Of a DNA stretch of 28,954 nucleotides, positions 8,864-18,276 are shown one piece after another. Both the position numbers and the translations under genes were made by a program. The stretch is taken from positions 1 to 28,954 of the IMG/VR virus record IMGVR_UViG_3300027752_000076. The stretch is one strand, 5' to 3'. Origin of the DNA: a virus. The notes under the pieces were generated by a model. It saw only the letters and a list, made by a program, of their open reading frames with translations, was not told the origin of the DNA and did no database searches. Numbering within the stretch: the stretch's first letter is position 1; each line of letters starts with the position of its first letter.

Positions 8864-9499
8864 TTATCTAGTTGGCATACCTAGATTTTGTAAGAAACCT
8901 CCTTGTCCACCACCAATTCCTCCAGCGGCAGCACCAGCTAAACCTCCAATACCACTCATTATAGAATCTTTACCAGCTTGAACGGCTTCGTTAGCCGCTG
9001 CACTTCTTTGTTGTGCCATACCTAGTAGTGTTTCATTTTTCTCAGACTCAGCGTCTCTTGATATTAATTCGCCTTTTGCTTCGTATAACTGTAAGTTACC
9101 AGCCTGCTGTCTTTCCGCTTGTTGATTAGCACGCTCTTGTCTACCTATATCTGCTGACGCTACTTGTAGGTTTTGATTTTGTTGATTAGCCATTGATTGA
9201 GCTAGTGACGCTATACCTGATCCTCCAGCAGCACCTTGCATTTGACCCATTATATTGGATAAACCAGCTTGCTGTTGTTGTGCCTGGAAGTCTGCTGCTT
9301 GCGTGTTAACAGTTAGATCTTCCATGGTGTTCTCCATGTTAGCATATACATTAGATGTATCAGCACCTGCATACTGTGCTTTTCTCATTTCCATTTCTTT
9401 CGCCGCACTTCTAGCTTCTCTTTTTCTTTTACCTGCACCTATGAGTCCTCCCGCTATTTGCGCTACTCCTCCTACAGCTCCCATTATTGCTCCTACCAT
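8864..9499 (-). CDS. Gly/Ala/Gln-rich internal virion protein, gp14-like (211 aa)
   Basis: The N-terminus (MVGAIMGAVGGVAQIAGGLIGAGKRKR) is a glycine-zipper-like hydrophobic segment followed by a basic cluster. The middle is a long Gln/Ala/Asn-rich helical region, and the C-terminus has a second glycine-rich segment (about residues 185-205). Small internal virion proteins of podoviruses that insert into the outer membrane, such as T7 gp14, share this general composition. Here it opens the set of three ejection-type genes, 17 bases ahead of the 465-residue gene. The start codon lies in AAAACAATATAATAATG, with no Shine-Dalgarno sequence. The call rests on composition, position and a remembered resemblance to proteins common in marine podoviruses. 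Confidence 0.7.
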   Translation of the reverse strand: MVGAIMGAVGGVAQIAGGLIGAGKRKREARSAAKEMEMRKAQYAGADTSNVYANMENTMEDLTVNTQAADFQAQQQQAGLSNIMGQMQGAAGGSGIASLAQSMANQQNQNLQVASADIGRQERANQQAERQQAGNLQLYEAKGELISRDAESEKNETLLGMAQQRSAAANEAVQAGKDSIMSGIGGLAGAAAGGIGGGQGGFLQNLGMPTR

Positions 9500-9531
9500 T
9501 ATTATATTGTTTTATAGTTTATTATCACACA

Positions 9532-9858
9532 TTATTTGCTACTCTCAAATATTTCAGATCCAACAAGGAATAATTCAGCATATTCAATTGAATCATTTTT
9601 AACCTGCGCTTCGGCGTAATAGCCTTTAAGCCCACTGGTATTAACATCTGCTGTTTTACTAAACAATATAAAACTACCTAACGTTGGTCTTATTTGGTAA
9701 GGATCTATATTTGCCGTAATTGTATATGTTGTTATACCAATTATTCTTCCTATTAGTACTATGTCTTCGCCGTTTACATCATTTGTGTAGTATGCGGTAT
9801 CACCTACCTGTACAGATACGTTTAGTGGCTGTGGGAATGTTAATGTTATTTCGTCCAT
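9532..9858 (-). CDS. Small conserved virion-associated protein (108 aa), function unknown
   Basis: A compact beta-rich protein. Its N-terminus (TFPQPLNVSVQVGDTAYYTN) and C-terminus (GLKGYYAEAQVKND and AELFLVGSEIFESSK) look like segments I remember as strongly conserved in uncultured marine phages between the tail-fibre and internal-virion genes. It has no membrane segment or catalytic motif. It lies 13 bases downstream of the 431-residue fibre-like gene and 32 bases upstream of the first ejection-protein gene, so a tail-tip or adaptor role is plausible. No specific function can be given. Confidence 0.7.
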   Translation of the reverse strand: MDEITLTFPQPLNVSVQVGDTAYYTNDVNGEDIVLIGRIIGITTYTITANIDPYQIRPTLGSFILFSKTADVNTSGLKGYYAEAQVKNDSIEYAELFLVGSEIFESSK

Positions 9859-9871
9859 ATTTTCTTATTTA

Positions 9872-11167
9872 TTAAATCAATATATTGTCTAGATCAAGTA
9901 CGCTAGCAAAATCAACAGCCCCAGGAGTAAGTACTCTCACGACTATAGTTGCTGTTAGTGTCGAAGGAGAAACCAAATTGTTTACTACAAAATCTTGACG
10001 CAAGACATTGAATAAGTAATCAGGTAAAGCCCCATCTTGACCTGTCCAAGAAATAGATGGTGGATTATTACCTACGGTAATTGTTTGGCTAGAAGTTGCT
10101 GTTACTGTATATTCTACCGTTTTAGTCATAGTATAGGGTAGGAAATACCTAATAGACGGAGAGCCAGGAGTAACGGCAACGTTTGTGCTTGTAAATGCAA
10201 GTGACAAACTTGATTGTATATATTGAATTACTGATGGTGTAGATGTTTGTCCGCCAAGGAGGTTAAAGCTAGCTGCTAGATCTCCGGTTAGTGTAAAACT
10301 GTATGTTCTATTAACATTTGTGGTAGCTGGAAACACAACACTGACAACAGCTTTACCTGTACCGTCTATCATACCAGATGTGTTAACAACACTAATATTA
10401 CCTGGATTATATTCACCTGTTAGAGCCCAGTTAGCACCTGTTATCCCATATATAGTGAAAGTACGAGTATCACCTCCAGCATTCACAACTGTACCTGTGT
10501 TGAATTGGTATGCTGTTATTTTCACAAGTGGATCATAGTACTGAATAGCATTAGCTGTTAAAACAAATTCATCTAATGAATTGTCAATTGCCGGGAATTT
10601 ATAAGAAACAGAAAATACTACTTGTATTAACCTTTTCTTGTTATCAAAAGTCTTAACACTTGTTATTGTATAGTAATCTCTATTGCCGACACTAACAGCT
10701 AGTACTGGCATAGTTTTAAAGTAATATCCGGTTGAAGCTACAACCGCTTGAGTAAAAACAGTTAAAGAGGAATCCCACTCACCACTTCCACTGAAGTTAC
10801 TAGGTAGATTATTGGCAGATGGTGTAGATACGTTAGTTATACCACCACTTTTAAGTGTACCACCTATTATTATAGGAGCTTCAGATGCGTAACCCTGTAT
10901 ACATAACGCTATTAGCACATCTGTAGCAGGCATTATACTAGGCGAAGTATAAACTATAGTACAATCTATATTAGCACCGTTTTGCGTAAAGGTAACACTA
11001 CTTACATAATTAGGCAAAGTGTTTATTGCTGAAAAATTGTTAGCGTCTATAGAATAACCCGAATCAGGGGTTATTGTTAAAAACACCTGAGCGTATGAGT
11101 TAGTCCAGTCTAACCCCAACGTTGCAGGGAAACTAACTACGTTTACTGTAAAATTTTCAAAAGCCAT
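9872..11167 (-). CDS. Beta-rich tail fibre/adhesin-like structural protein (431 aa)
   Basis: The protein is rich in Thr, Ser, Val, Asn and Ile, with alternating hydrophobic residues and frequent Gly/Pro turns, as in stacked beta-sandwich or fibre proteins. It has no signal peptide, transmembrane helix or enzymatic motif. It follows the 2059-residue tail stabilization gene after 20 bases and precedes a small structural gene, so it probably forms part of the tail fibre or a receptor-binding appendage. The start at 11167 lies in AAAACAATTACTATG. The upstream spacer shares TAACTTAAAAT with the one before the capsid gene. A family name cannot be assigned by eye. Confidence 0.65.
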   Translation of the reverse strand: MAFENFTVNVVSFPATLGLDWTNSYAQVFLTITPDSGYSIDANNFSAINTLPNYVSSVTFTQNGANIDCTIVYTSPSIMPATDVLIALCIQGYASEAPIIIGGTLKSGGITNVSTPSANNLPSNFSGSGEWDSSLTVFTQAVVASTGYYFKTMPVLAVSVGNRDYYTITSVKTFDNKKRLIQVVFSVSYKFPAIDNSLDEFVLTANAIQYYDPLVKITAYQFNTGTVVNAGGDTRTFTIYGITGANWALTGEYNPGNISVVNTSGMIDGTGKAVVSVVFPATTNVNRTYSFTLTGDLAASFNLLGGQTSTPSVIQYIQSSLSLAFTSTNVAVTPGSPSIRYFLPYTMTKTVEYTVTATSSQTITVGNNPPSISWTGQDGALPDYLFNVLRQDFVVNNLVSPSTLTATIVVRVLTPGAVDFASVLDLDNILI

Positions 11168-11179
11168 AGTAATTGTTTT

Positions 11180-11190
11180 ATTTTAAGTTA
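11180..11190 (-). promoter_or_regulatory. A-rich translation-start leader, copy 2 of TAACTTAAAAT
   Basis: Reading on the minus strand, the TAA stop of the 2059-residue gene opens the 11-mer TAACTTAAAAT, followed by an A-rich stretch and the ATG of the 431-residue gene. The identical 11-mer is placed the same way between the scaffold-like and capsid genes. It replaces a Shine-Dalgarno sequence and is probably an A-rich initiation context of the Bacteroidota kind. Confidence 0.35.
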
Positions 11191-14100
11191 TGGGCAAGCG
11201 GTGTAGTCCCAGTTAGTATCTATTAACTTCTCTAATCTAGTACATAAACCTGTAGAATCAGTTTCCACTAAATAGTGATCCCCAGTACCATAGCCTACTC
11301 CTAAATCTACCCAATACTGACTTGAATAAAATAATCCAGGACCCAAAATAAAACGTCGATTAACTAACGGGTGATAATTATAATAATTTATATCCGGGTT
11401 AAAAAGACCTCTTTCGAAAAGTATAGTACCTAGTGTAGGAAAAAATGGACTTGTAATTGGATCACAACCTTGGGGTTGGGAGGTGTTTTGATACCAGAAA
11501 ACCCTAGTTGACATAGTGCCTCTTTCTTTACAATTCGGGATTGGAGGGTAAGTGCAAGGCGAGTTTGGATTCGCTTCCCAAGCTAACATGGCATTATAAG
11601 CCTCGCAAAATGCTGATGTGTAATTAGCATACTGAGAAAGATTAATCGAATAACCTTCGCTTGTGTATCCTTCTTCCATCAGGTAGCCGTCGCCTCCGGT
11701 GCCTGTGTCTATTGGCCACATCTTACATATATCTGGACATATTTCTAAATCGTTGTATTGAACGTATTCTTCTACTATACCAGAACTATTTAAAACCATC
11801 ATGAAGAACGATGCAGGTGCAGTATCGGGGTTAGTAGGATCTAGACCTGTCTCACCTATCTGTGGATTCAATTCAGCAGCACCACTTGCAAATAAGTATG
11901 CGCCTCCTGAGGTTATTGGAGCACTTGTTGAGTTATCATACATTTGAATACCAAGAACGCCGGTTCCATCTGAAAAGTCAACTCCATCGCCGAAGAACTT
12001 AAATGATACAGGGCTATTGCCATATCCGTTTGAAACCAAGTTATACTCTTGGTTTTGGATTTCATAAAAATCATCTATCAAGCATTTAGCATCTTGAGCT
12101 GAACTTTCTGGTTCTATGTTAGTAATAACTCCATACTGAGTGCGTCTCCACGTTGTAATAAATACACGCGTAGTATCCGGCGCAGGTAAGTCTACTACAG
12201 TACCTGTAACCTGTTGCTCACCTTGATTACCATCAGGATCTTCCACAATCATTGTAAAGTCTATAGTGCTAGCACCACCGCTTACTGTGCTTGTAGCTAT
12301 TTCCCATTGATCAGTTCCGTCGTTTTTTGCCGTAGGTTGAGCCATCCAACTAGGCAAACCAGGAGTACCAACAACAGTGTTTATAACTAATTGACTAGAA
12401 AGATGATCATTGTCAAGTAAAGTAATATTTGGATAACTCCAAGTATCTCCGTCTACTAAGTTGTTTAACCCAGCAGGTACATCACTTGAAAAGTAAGGGT
12501 TATCAGCTAAAGGTGTCACAATAATACTCATTACAGCATAGTTACTGCAAACCTCACCACAGCAAGCTCTAACAGTAAATGAACCGGCAGAACCATTGTA
12601 GTCTGCGTCTGGAGTAAAAGTAAAACTACCAGAAGAAGGTAATGTTGTTTCGTCCAATATACCACTAGTTGTTGAGTTTGTTCCTCGTTGGAAAGTTATA
12701 GCTGATGTACAGGTATTAGACTGAACAATATTAAATGTTCCTACTGCATCTTCTTCCACCTCAAAGTTTTGATTGTATATTACAGGAGGTGATATGCTAG
12801 TGGAGCAGTCAGGATCTGCGCTATTTATCACATTGTATTGTGATATACCTGGCGCCTCTATGTTAGTAGCTCTACCGATACCTTGCACGTTGAACTCACT
12901 GGAATCTACGTTGGTATTGCAATTTGTAGTAAAGAAAGTAGGCATACCTTTTATGTAGTTGAAGTATTTACCTTCTTTTTCTACAAACCCCTTAATCTCA
13001 CCTTCTTGAAGATCAGTTAATATAGAGTTTACATACCAACCATCCGTCTCTGATGAAGCAGTGGGTGTTAAATTATTTGCCTGTATTTCAGCTAGTGAAT
13101 ATCTTCTACCAGTATTAGATACTCCTGTTGTATACGTGTATTTTTTTGATTTAGTCCCGCTATAGTTTAGTGTTTTAAAGCCTTTAACCGCCTCTGAACT
13201 CTCGTTAAATATAGTGTTAAACGAGCTTTCGTGATAAGGATTACCGCTTGCTACTGTGCTACTAGGTGTATTAGGCCCTATATTGTAAAATGTATTTCGC
13301 TTTTCGTTTACACCATGTTCCCATATCCTACCATTCTTAAATGTATAATAAGAATTATCTAGATAAGCTCCAGCTTCAGGTGTGTAAACTTTTCTAGACG
13401 TGAAACCATTTACTGCTTCTTTGTATGAAACAGTTGTGCTTGTTGTTGGGAAAGAATTTACAAATTGATCACATAAAGGATGCTTGTTTAGTCTATCAAA
13501 ACTCCCTGCCCCTAATGTTTGTTGCCAATAAGGTGTTAAAGAATTTAAAGTTATATTGTAGTTTCTTTTATCGGTATCCCAAGTACCTATTACGTTATTG
13601 TTTATAGGTAGATTGTCTGAGAAAAAAGAGTGCATTCCATAGTTAGACAAATCAGTAATACCATCCCTGGAAAGTCTTATAACAGAACCTCTATTTGCGT
13701 CTGTAAAATAAATTCTAAAACCAAACTCAGCAAACGATTCTGGATTGGTAGCTATGCCAAATTCACCTTGAAATGTTAAAGTAGTTCCAAGTACAGCTTG
13801 GTTCGATGTTAAGTTTGTATTACCATCCGCATTGAATAAAGCATTCTTGTTAGCAAGTATTTTCATAGACTTTTTCTCGCAAAGCGTTATCAAGTCAGTA
13901 TCTCTAGTATGTAGTTTTTGTATACTACCGTATTCTGGGTTAACATCCTTAGTTATCCCTTCCGCTTGTATAAACTGGTTCAAATTATTTGTACCTGATA
14001 TAGAATTAAATATTTGTGAAAATATTATACCATTACTACGATGTTCTTCTTTATATGGCTCGTCTAAAGTGGCAGAAGCCTTAACACCATTATTAATTGT

Positions 14101-17100
14101 AGGTTGGTTAAAATCATCTCTAATACGATCAGATTCAACACCATTACCAAATGAGTAGCAATTAAAGAAATCTAAAGTATGCGGAGTGTTTGCGTCACTA
14201 CTACTATCAGTGTTTAATAAATTATAAATCCTAGGTACTTCCCAATATATATCTAACTCAGCTGCTTCTTTTGGCTCTGTTTCAAATATAGCCGGATTAT
14301 TAGTCGTAAAAGATTCATCGGTATCCAAAGGTTCTATAAATTCTATACCTACATAGGAGTTAGTATAAGTACCAGAATTAATCCACTCATTGATTCCGCC
14401 TGGGCTACTAATAGGGTTCCATTGAACACTTTCCCAAGCATCCAAAACGTTATATTTTATAGTCCACCTTGTTATTTGATTAGTACCATCTTCAGGAGGA
14501 AAAGTATCGATGGTGTTGTCTTCATTGTAAGCGTATGATTTATTTTCAGAAGAAAATGTTACCTGGTATATAGTACCTTCTGGATCCTTTATTCCATTAC
14601 CTCCATCTACAAATCTGAAAAGCGTACCAATAGAATTTAACTGCGCAAGCAGTGGTGGGTTTTGGTCTACAATACCTCCGTCATCAGAGTACTCACCATA
14701 ACCACCATTCCAACTTACTTCCATTGTATTCGGTACAATTCCTATAGCTTTTCCCGTGCTGTTTAACCCGTCAGTTGACCCTTGATCCAAGAACAATCTA
14801 GCGCTTTGTCCTTGAGCATCAGCTCTTCTCCAATCATCACGCCAAAAGGTTCTAGTGCCATTAAATCCGGTTTTCCAGTACAAGAATCCTAGTGCTTTTC
14901 TTACATATGTTCTATTTACATCAGCTGCTGCGTTAGCTACCTCTCTACGTATAACATCATCTTGAAATACTTTTACAAAAAATCTACCAGTAAATTCTGG
15001 TTTGTTTTTAGTTTCTACTCTAATTAACTCAAGTGATAGACCAGGTACTGCATTGTTTTGACTATAAGGTATCGTAGATGTAAAGTTCATGTCTGGCCCA
15101 AATGCACCAGTAATAGTAATAAGAACATTAGTATTACCGCTGGTTAGACCAAATGTAGATATTTGATAGTAATTACTAGCATTACCACCAGTTTTCACCC
15201 TCATTAATAAACCTGAAGTCTCTCTAGCTAGCTCTCCAAATTGAGCATCAAAAGCATCTTTATCTACAGCAATTTCATTAACGCCTTCTATAGGAAATCC
15301 TACAACACCGAATTGAGTGCTCATTGTACCCATTGATAGTTTAGTTTCTTTCAAGTAGGTTGGAGCTTCATTCTCTATAGCTATAATTTTATACCTAGCA
15401 GTCTCAGTTACAGGACCAAAGGTATCATGACCTTTTTTAAGTATCAAGAAAGTATCTTCGTCGACCTTGTTTCTTTCTGCAGATGGAAAAGATAACCAAA
15501 GATTACCATCTTCCGCGTCGTAAAATCTGTCCAGTGCTAGGTTATAGTACTCACGAGATGTTTCTTTTACATAGAATTTAAAATGAGGAAATTGTTTGTT
15601 TTGCTCGTAATACGGTATTGCAGTTGGATTTTGATCATTATTTTTTAATTCAGCAATTAATTTAGTAGAACCAGCAGCTTCTTCTTTTAAAACAGTTACA
15701 GATGCCGCTTTACTAGTGAATACAGGTGTTGTTCTACCATAGTGATCCATGAAAGCTACTCCAATTTGGTAAGTTCTTATAGATTTAACAGACTCAGCAA
15801 CCTGCTCTCCATCCATACTTATACCTAAAGGATTACCAAATGCGTCTTGCTCTGTACTTATTAACAGTGAACTTGTAGTGACACCTATGTTGGTTTTAAA
15901 TATAGAACCGTCGTTGTTCAACAAGTTGAAATTTTGAGTATAATTACCAAAAAGCAATCTATTAGCAGTTATTTCTTGTGCTTTTGCTTTTCTAGGAACA
16001 TTATCATAAGGTCTAAGTATTTGATTAGACTGAACAACTGAAGTTATTATCTCACTATCTATGTCAAAAGAACCTCTATTGCCACTTACAACCACATTCC
16101 ACTCCGCATCCTCGTCTGTGAAAGTGTCTACTATGTATACATTAGAGTTGTTTGTAGCCTTATAAAGTATATCGACAGCAACTACGTCTGGATACAACAC
16201 TGGATCAGGTACAAAGTTAGATATAGTCAACTGTCTTATATTGTTTGTCATACCTAAATTATAACCTTGACTCGGGGAGTAATCAAAGCCACCCGGTATA
16301 AATGCTATGTTTGAGAAAGGTGAAAATGCAGATAATTCGTTGTTTTTATACTTATACCTGTAACCGAATCTAGAAAATATCATTTCAAAGAATGGTGGTT
16401 TTTGCTCCAGTGTTACATCGTATGGAAGATTTTCCAGTGTTAATCCCTCTTGTGAAACACCAATAGAAATAACTTCAACGTTGGCTCCTAGCTGTGTTGG
16501 GTTAGGTTGTACTTTCACTCTTATAATAGCGTCTACGTCCAAAGGATCATTAGCTGAGCTAGTTAAAAGAAGTACATCTCCTTCAGCATAAACAGGTGGT
16601 GTGTTAGATAACCACGTTAAAGTAACTATAGTACCTATGGGTACTGGTCTGATTGTTCCAACTGGTGCACCTGGTATAGTTTCGTAAAAACTAGTTAACA
16701 CAATAGTATCAACATTAGCCCCAGGTAGCTCCGTAGCTGGATCTATAGTTTTAGTAGAATAAGAAGTTACTACAGGTGGTTGTAATGGATATTTTTTTAT
16801 TACGGTTATATCATCTTCTATAAAGTTTCTACCGTATATCTGTGAATGCGTTATAAAGTTAGGTGTAGAACTCTTCCAGTCTTTTATAAGTATTTTTTTA
16901 GGTTCAGTTTGGTTGTCTGTCCAAATAAGCATACCTTCAAGTACATTAACACCTGTTATTAAGTAATTTGAACTAAAATTTAATATACCCTGTGTATCAA
17001 CAATCAACGGTCTTGTTAGCTTTGTCTTGCTATTGTAGTAAGCTATTACGCTGGTGTTTGCAGAAGCTATAAACCAATATACATCATTAGAATTTTCGTC

Positions 17101-17367
17101 GGTTTTTGCCCCTACGCAAATAGGGTTACTCAATGCTGTAATATACTCAGTGTCTAACCATTGATTATATGCACTTGTTTTAGGGTTGTACATTTTGTTA
17201 CGTAACTCTAAATTACCCTTTAAGTTCTGGAAAGAACCAACATTAGAGCTATCAGAAGATGCTAACTCTAGGTTCAAGGCATCTCTATACTCTCCATTAG
17301 GTACTAATCTCTCATCGAGATCTTTATTCATTTTTCCCGAGTTGAATGTGTGTATTAATTCAGCCAT
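11188..17367 (-). CDS. Tail stabilization protein with C-terminal cadherin-like beta domains (2059 aa)
   Basis: The N-terminus (HTFNSGKMNKDLDERLVPNG followed by EYRDA) is the signature I associate with the large 'stabilization' protein of crAss-like and related Bacteroidota podoviruses, a tail component lying next to the ring proteins. The first roughly 1500 residues are beta-rich with many aromatic and Asn residues. From about residue 1530 the character changes. 'EVEEDAVGTFNI' followed by 'FTPDADYNGSAGSFTV' (about 1585-1600) is typical of VCBS/cadherin-like bacterial adhesion repeats, and a second such unit, with 'VEDPDGNQG', runs to about 1727. The last 330 residues are unassigned and carry scattered cysteines. 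No signal peptide is present, as expected for a virion protein. The gene starts 6 bases after the upstream ring-protein gene. The stabilization call is by family memory; the adhesin role of the C-terminus is inferred. Confidence 0.75.
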   Translation of the reverse strand: MAELIHTFNSGKMNKDLDERLVPNGEYRDALNLELASSDSSNVGSFQNLKGNLELRNKMYNPKTSAYNQWLDTEYITALSNPICVGAKTDENSNDVYWFIASANTSVIAYYNSKTKLTRPLIVDTQGILNFSSNYLITGVNVLEGMLIWTDNQTEPKKILIKDWKSSTPNFITHSQIYGRNFIEDDITVIKKYPLQPPVVTSYSTKTIDPATELPGANVDTIVLTSFYETIPGAPVGTIRPVPIGTIVTLTWLSNTPPVYAEGDVLLLTSSANDPLDVDAIIRVKVQPNPTQLGANVEVISIGVSQEGLTLENLPYDVTLEQKPPFFEMIFSRFGYRYKYKNNELSAFSPFSNIAFIPGGFDYSPSQGYNLGMTNNIRQLTISNFVPDPVLYPDVVAVDILYKATNNSNVYIVDTFTDEDAEWNVVVSGNRGSFDIDSEIITSVVQSNQILRPYDNVPRKAKAQEITANRLLFGNYTQNFNLLNNDGSIFKTNIGVTTSSLLISTEQDAFGNPLGISMDGEQVAESVKSIRTYQIGVAFMDHYGRTTPVFTSKAASVTVLKEEAAGSTKLIAELKNNDQNPTAIPYYEQNKQFPHFKFYVKETSREYYNLALDRFYDAEDGNLWLSFPSAERNKVDEDTFLILKKGHDTFGPVTETARYKIIAIENEAPTYLKETKLSMGTMSTQFGVVGFPIEGVNEIAVDKDAFDAQFGELARETSGLLMRVKTGGNASNYYQISTFGLTSGNTNVLITITGAFGPDMNFTSTIPYSQNNAVPGLSLELIRVETKNKPEFTGRFFVKVFQDDVIRREVANAAADVNRTYVRKALGFLYWKTGFNGTRTFWRDDWRRADAQGQSARLFLDQGSTDGLNSTGKAIGIVPNTMEVSWNGGYGEYSDDGGIVDQNPPLLAQLNSIGTLFRFVDGGNGIKDPEGTIYQVTFSSENKSYAYNEDNTIDTFPPEDGTNQITRWTIKYNVLDAWESVQWNPISSPGGINEWINSGTYTNSYVGIEFIEPLDTDESFTTNNPAIFETEPKEAAELDIYWEVPRIYNLLNTDSSSDANTPHTLDFFNCYSFGNGVESDRIRDDFNQPTINNGVKASATLDEPYKEEHRSNGIIFSQIFNSISGTNNLNQFIQAEGITKDVNPEYGSIQKLHTRDTDLITLCEKKSMKILANKNALFNADGNTNLTSNQAVLGTTLTFQGEFGIATNPESFAEFGFRIYFTDANRGSVIRLSRDGITDLSNYGMHSFFSDNLPINNNVIGTWDTDKRNYNITLNSLTPYWQQTLGAGSFDRLNKHPLCDQFVNSFPTTSTTVSYKEAVNGFTSRKVYTPEAGAYLDNSYYTFKNGRIWEHGVNEKRNTFYNIGPNTPSSTVASGNPYHESSFNTIFNESSEAVKGFKTLNYSGTKSKKYTYTTGVSNTGRRYSLAEIQANNLTPTASSETDGWYVNSILTDLQEGEIKGFVEKEGKYFNYIKGMPTFFTTNCNTNVDSSEFNVQGIGRATNIEAPGISQYNVINSADPDCSTSISPPVIYNQNFEVEEDAVGTFNIVQSNTCTSAITFQRGTNSTTSGILDETTLPSSGSFTFTPDADYNGSAGSFTVRACCGEVCSNYAVMSIIVTPLADNPYFSSDVPAGLNNLVDGDTWSYPNITLLDNDHLSSQLVINTVVGTPGLPSWMAQPTAKNDGTDQWEIATSTVSGGASTIDFTMIVEDPDGNQGEQQVTGTVVDLPAPDTTRVFITTWRRTQYGVITNIEPESSAQDAKCLIDDFYEIQNQEYNLVSNGYGNSPVSFKFFGDGVDFSDGTGVLGIQMYDNSTSAPITSGGAYLFASGAAELNPQIGETGLDPTNPDTAPASFFMMVLNSSGIVEEYVQYNDLEICPDICKMWPIDTGTGGDGYLMEEGYTSEGYSINLSQYANYTSAFCEAYNAMLAWEANPNSPCTYPPIPNCKERGTMSTRVFWYQNTSQPQGCDPITSPFFPTLGTILFERGLFNPDINYYNYHPLVNRRFILGPGLFYSSQYWVDLGVGYGTGDHYLVETDSTGLCTRLEKLIDTNWDYTACP

Positions 17368-17373
17368 TGAATA

Positions 17374-18273
17374 TTAGTGTTTTATCTGCTTAGACTTACC
17401 TCTCATTATTTGTGCCATCTCTTCTATCTTTATATTTGATAGTCTTAACTTGGCATTTCTTCTTGCTGCAACCATCTCTCTTTTAAACCTAGCAACCATA
17501 TATTCCTGTGTGTTAGCTCTAGTAGATAGTATAGCGTAAGCTATGTACTTGTACAATGCTTCTTCAGCAAATTTGTGAACAACCATTTCTTCGTCTGTAC
17601 CTAGACCATCTGATATATATTTAAGTGTAACAACTCTACCAGCCATGCTTGAATCAAAGTAAATTATATTTGATATAGGATCTATGTAGAAGGTCCCATT
17701 AGTCTGAGCATGTTGTGGGTCTAAACCATATCTTCTTCCAAAATGATTCAAACCAAGAAACCCACTTCCATCAACACTGCTGTTTCTATTGTTTGTTGTT
17801 TGAAATCTTTCTCTAGTAACAGACTCATCAGCTGTTATAATCTCACCTTTCTGTTCATCAAAAAGATATTCATAATTATTATCTTGTAGTATCGGTAATG
17901 GATTGCTTGTCTTTATAGCTGGGTATATTATTCTTTCCACTCCACCTCCATCAATCCAAACCATCTTAACGTAGTTAACATAGTCTTTTGGTAATACAAA
18001 ATTCAACGCTGGTCCAACCTCAATTTCTTGAGACTTTACAGAGGGTAATATATCAAAACTAAACTCTTGTATACCTCTTTGTGCATGAAAAGAAACATCT
18101 GTTCTTCTTATCTTACTTATTATTTTATCTTCTCCAACATATGATATTATAAAGTTGTTTATTATATCTTTTATACTAGTGAATTGGTATGACCCATAAT
18201 TCTCGTCCCAACTATCCCAAACGCCATCAGGCCCTAAATAGTATTGTTCATCTGTTTGATTTATTAGCCCCAT
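17374..18273 (-). CDS. Neck/ring (head-tail adaptor) protein 2 (299 aa)
   Basis: A soluble mixed alpha/beta protein with a conserved-looking N-terminus (LGPDGVWDSWDENYGSYQFT), a helical segment with 'RTDVSFHAQRGIQEFSFDIL' and the strand 'VLPKDYVNYVKMVWIDGGG'. The C-terminus is basic and helical. In crAss-like and related phages, a protein of this type precedes the large stabilization protein and forms part of the neck or tail ring (tail tubular protein A / P22 gp4-like group). It lies 3 bases after the 243-residue gene and 6 bases before the stabilization gene, so the three are probably co-translated. Membership of the neck complex is well supported by order; the exact ring is not known. Confidence 0.7.
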   Translation of the reverse strand: MGLINQTDEQYYLGPDGVWDSWDENYGSYQFTSIKDIINNFIISYVGEDKIISKIRRTDVSFHAQRGIQEFSFDILPSVKSQEIEVGPALNFVLPKDYVNYVKMVWIDGGGVERIIYPAIKTSNPLPILQDNNYEYLFDEQKGEIITADESVTRERFQTTNNRNSSVDGSGFLGLNHFGRRYGLDPQHAQTNGTFYIDPISNIIYFDSSMAGRVVTLKYISDGLGTDEEMVVHKFAEEALYKYIAYAILSTRANTQEYMVARFKREMVAARRNAKLRLSNIKIEEMAQIMRGKSKQIKH

Positions 18274-18276
18274 ATA

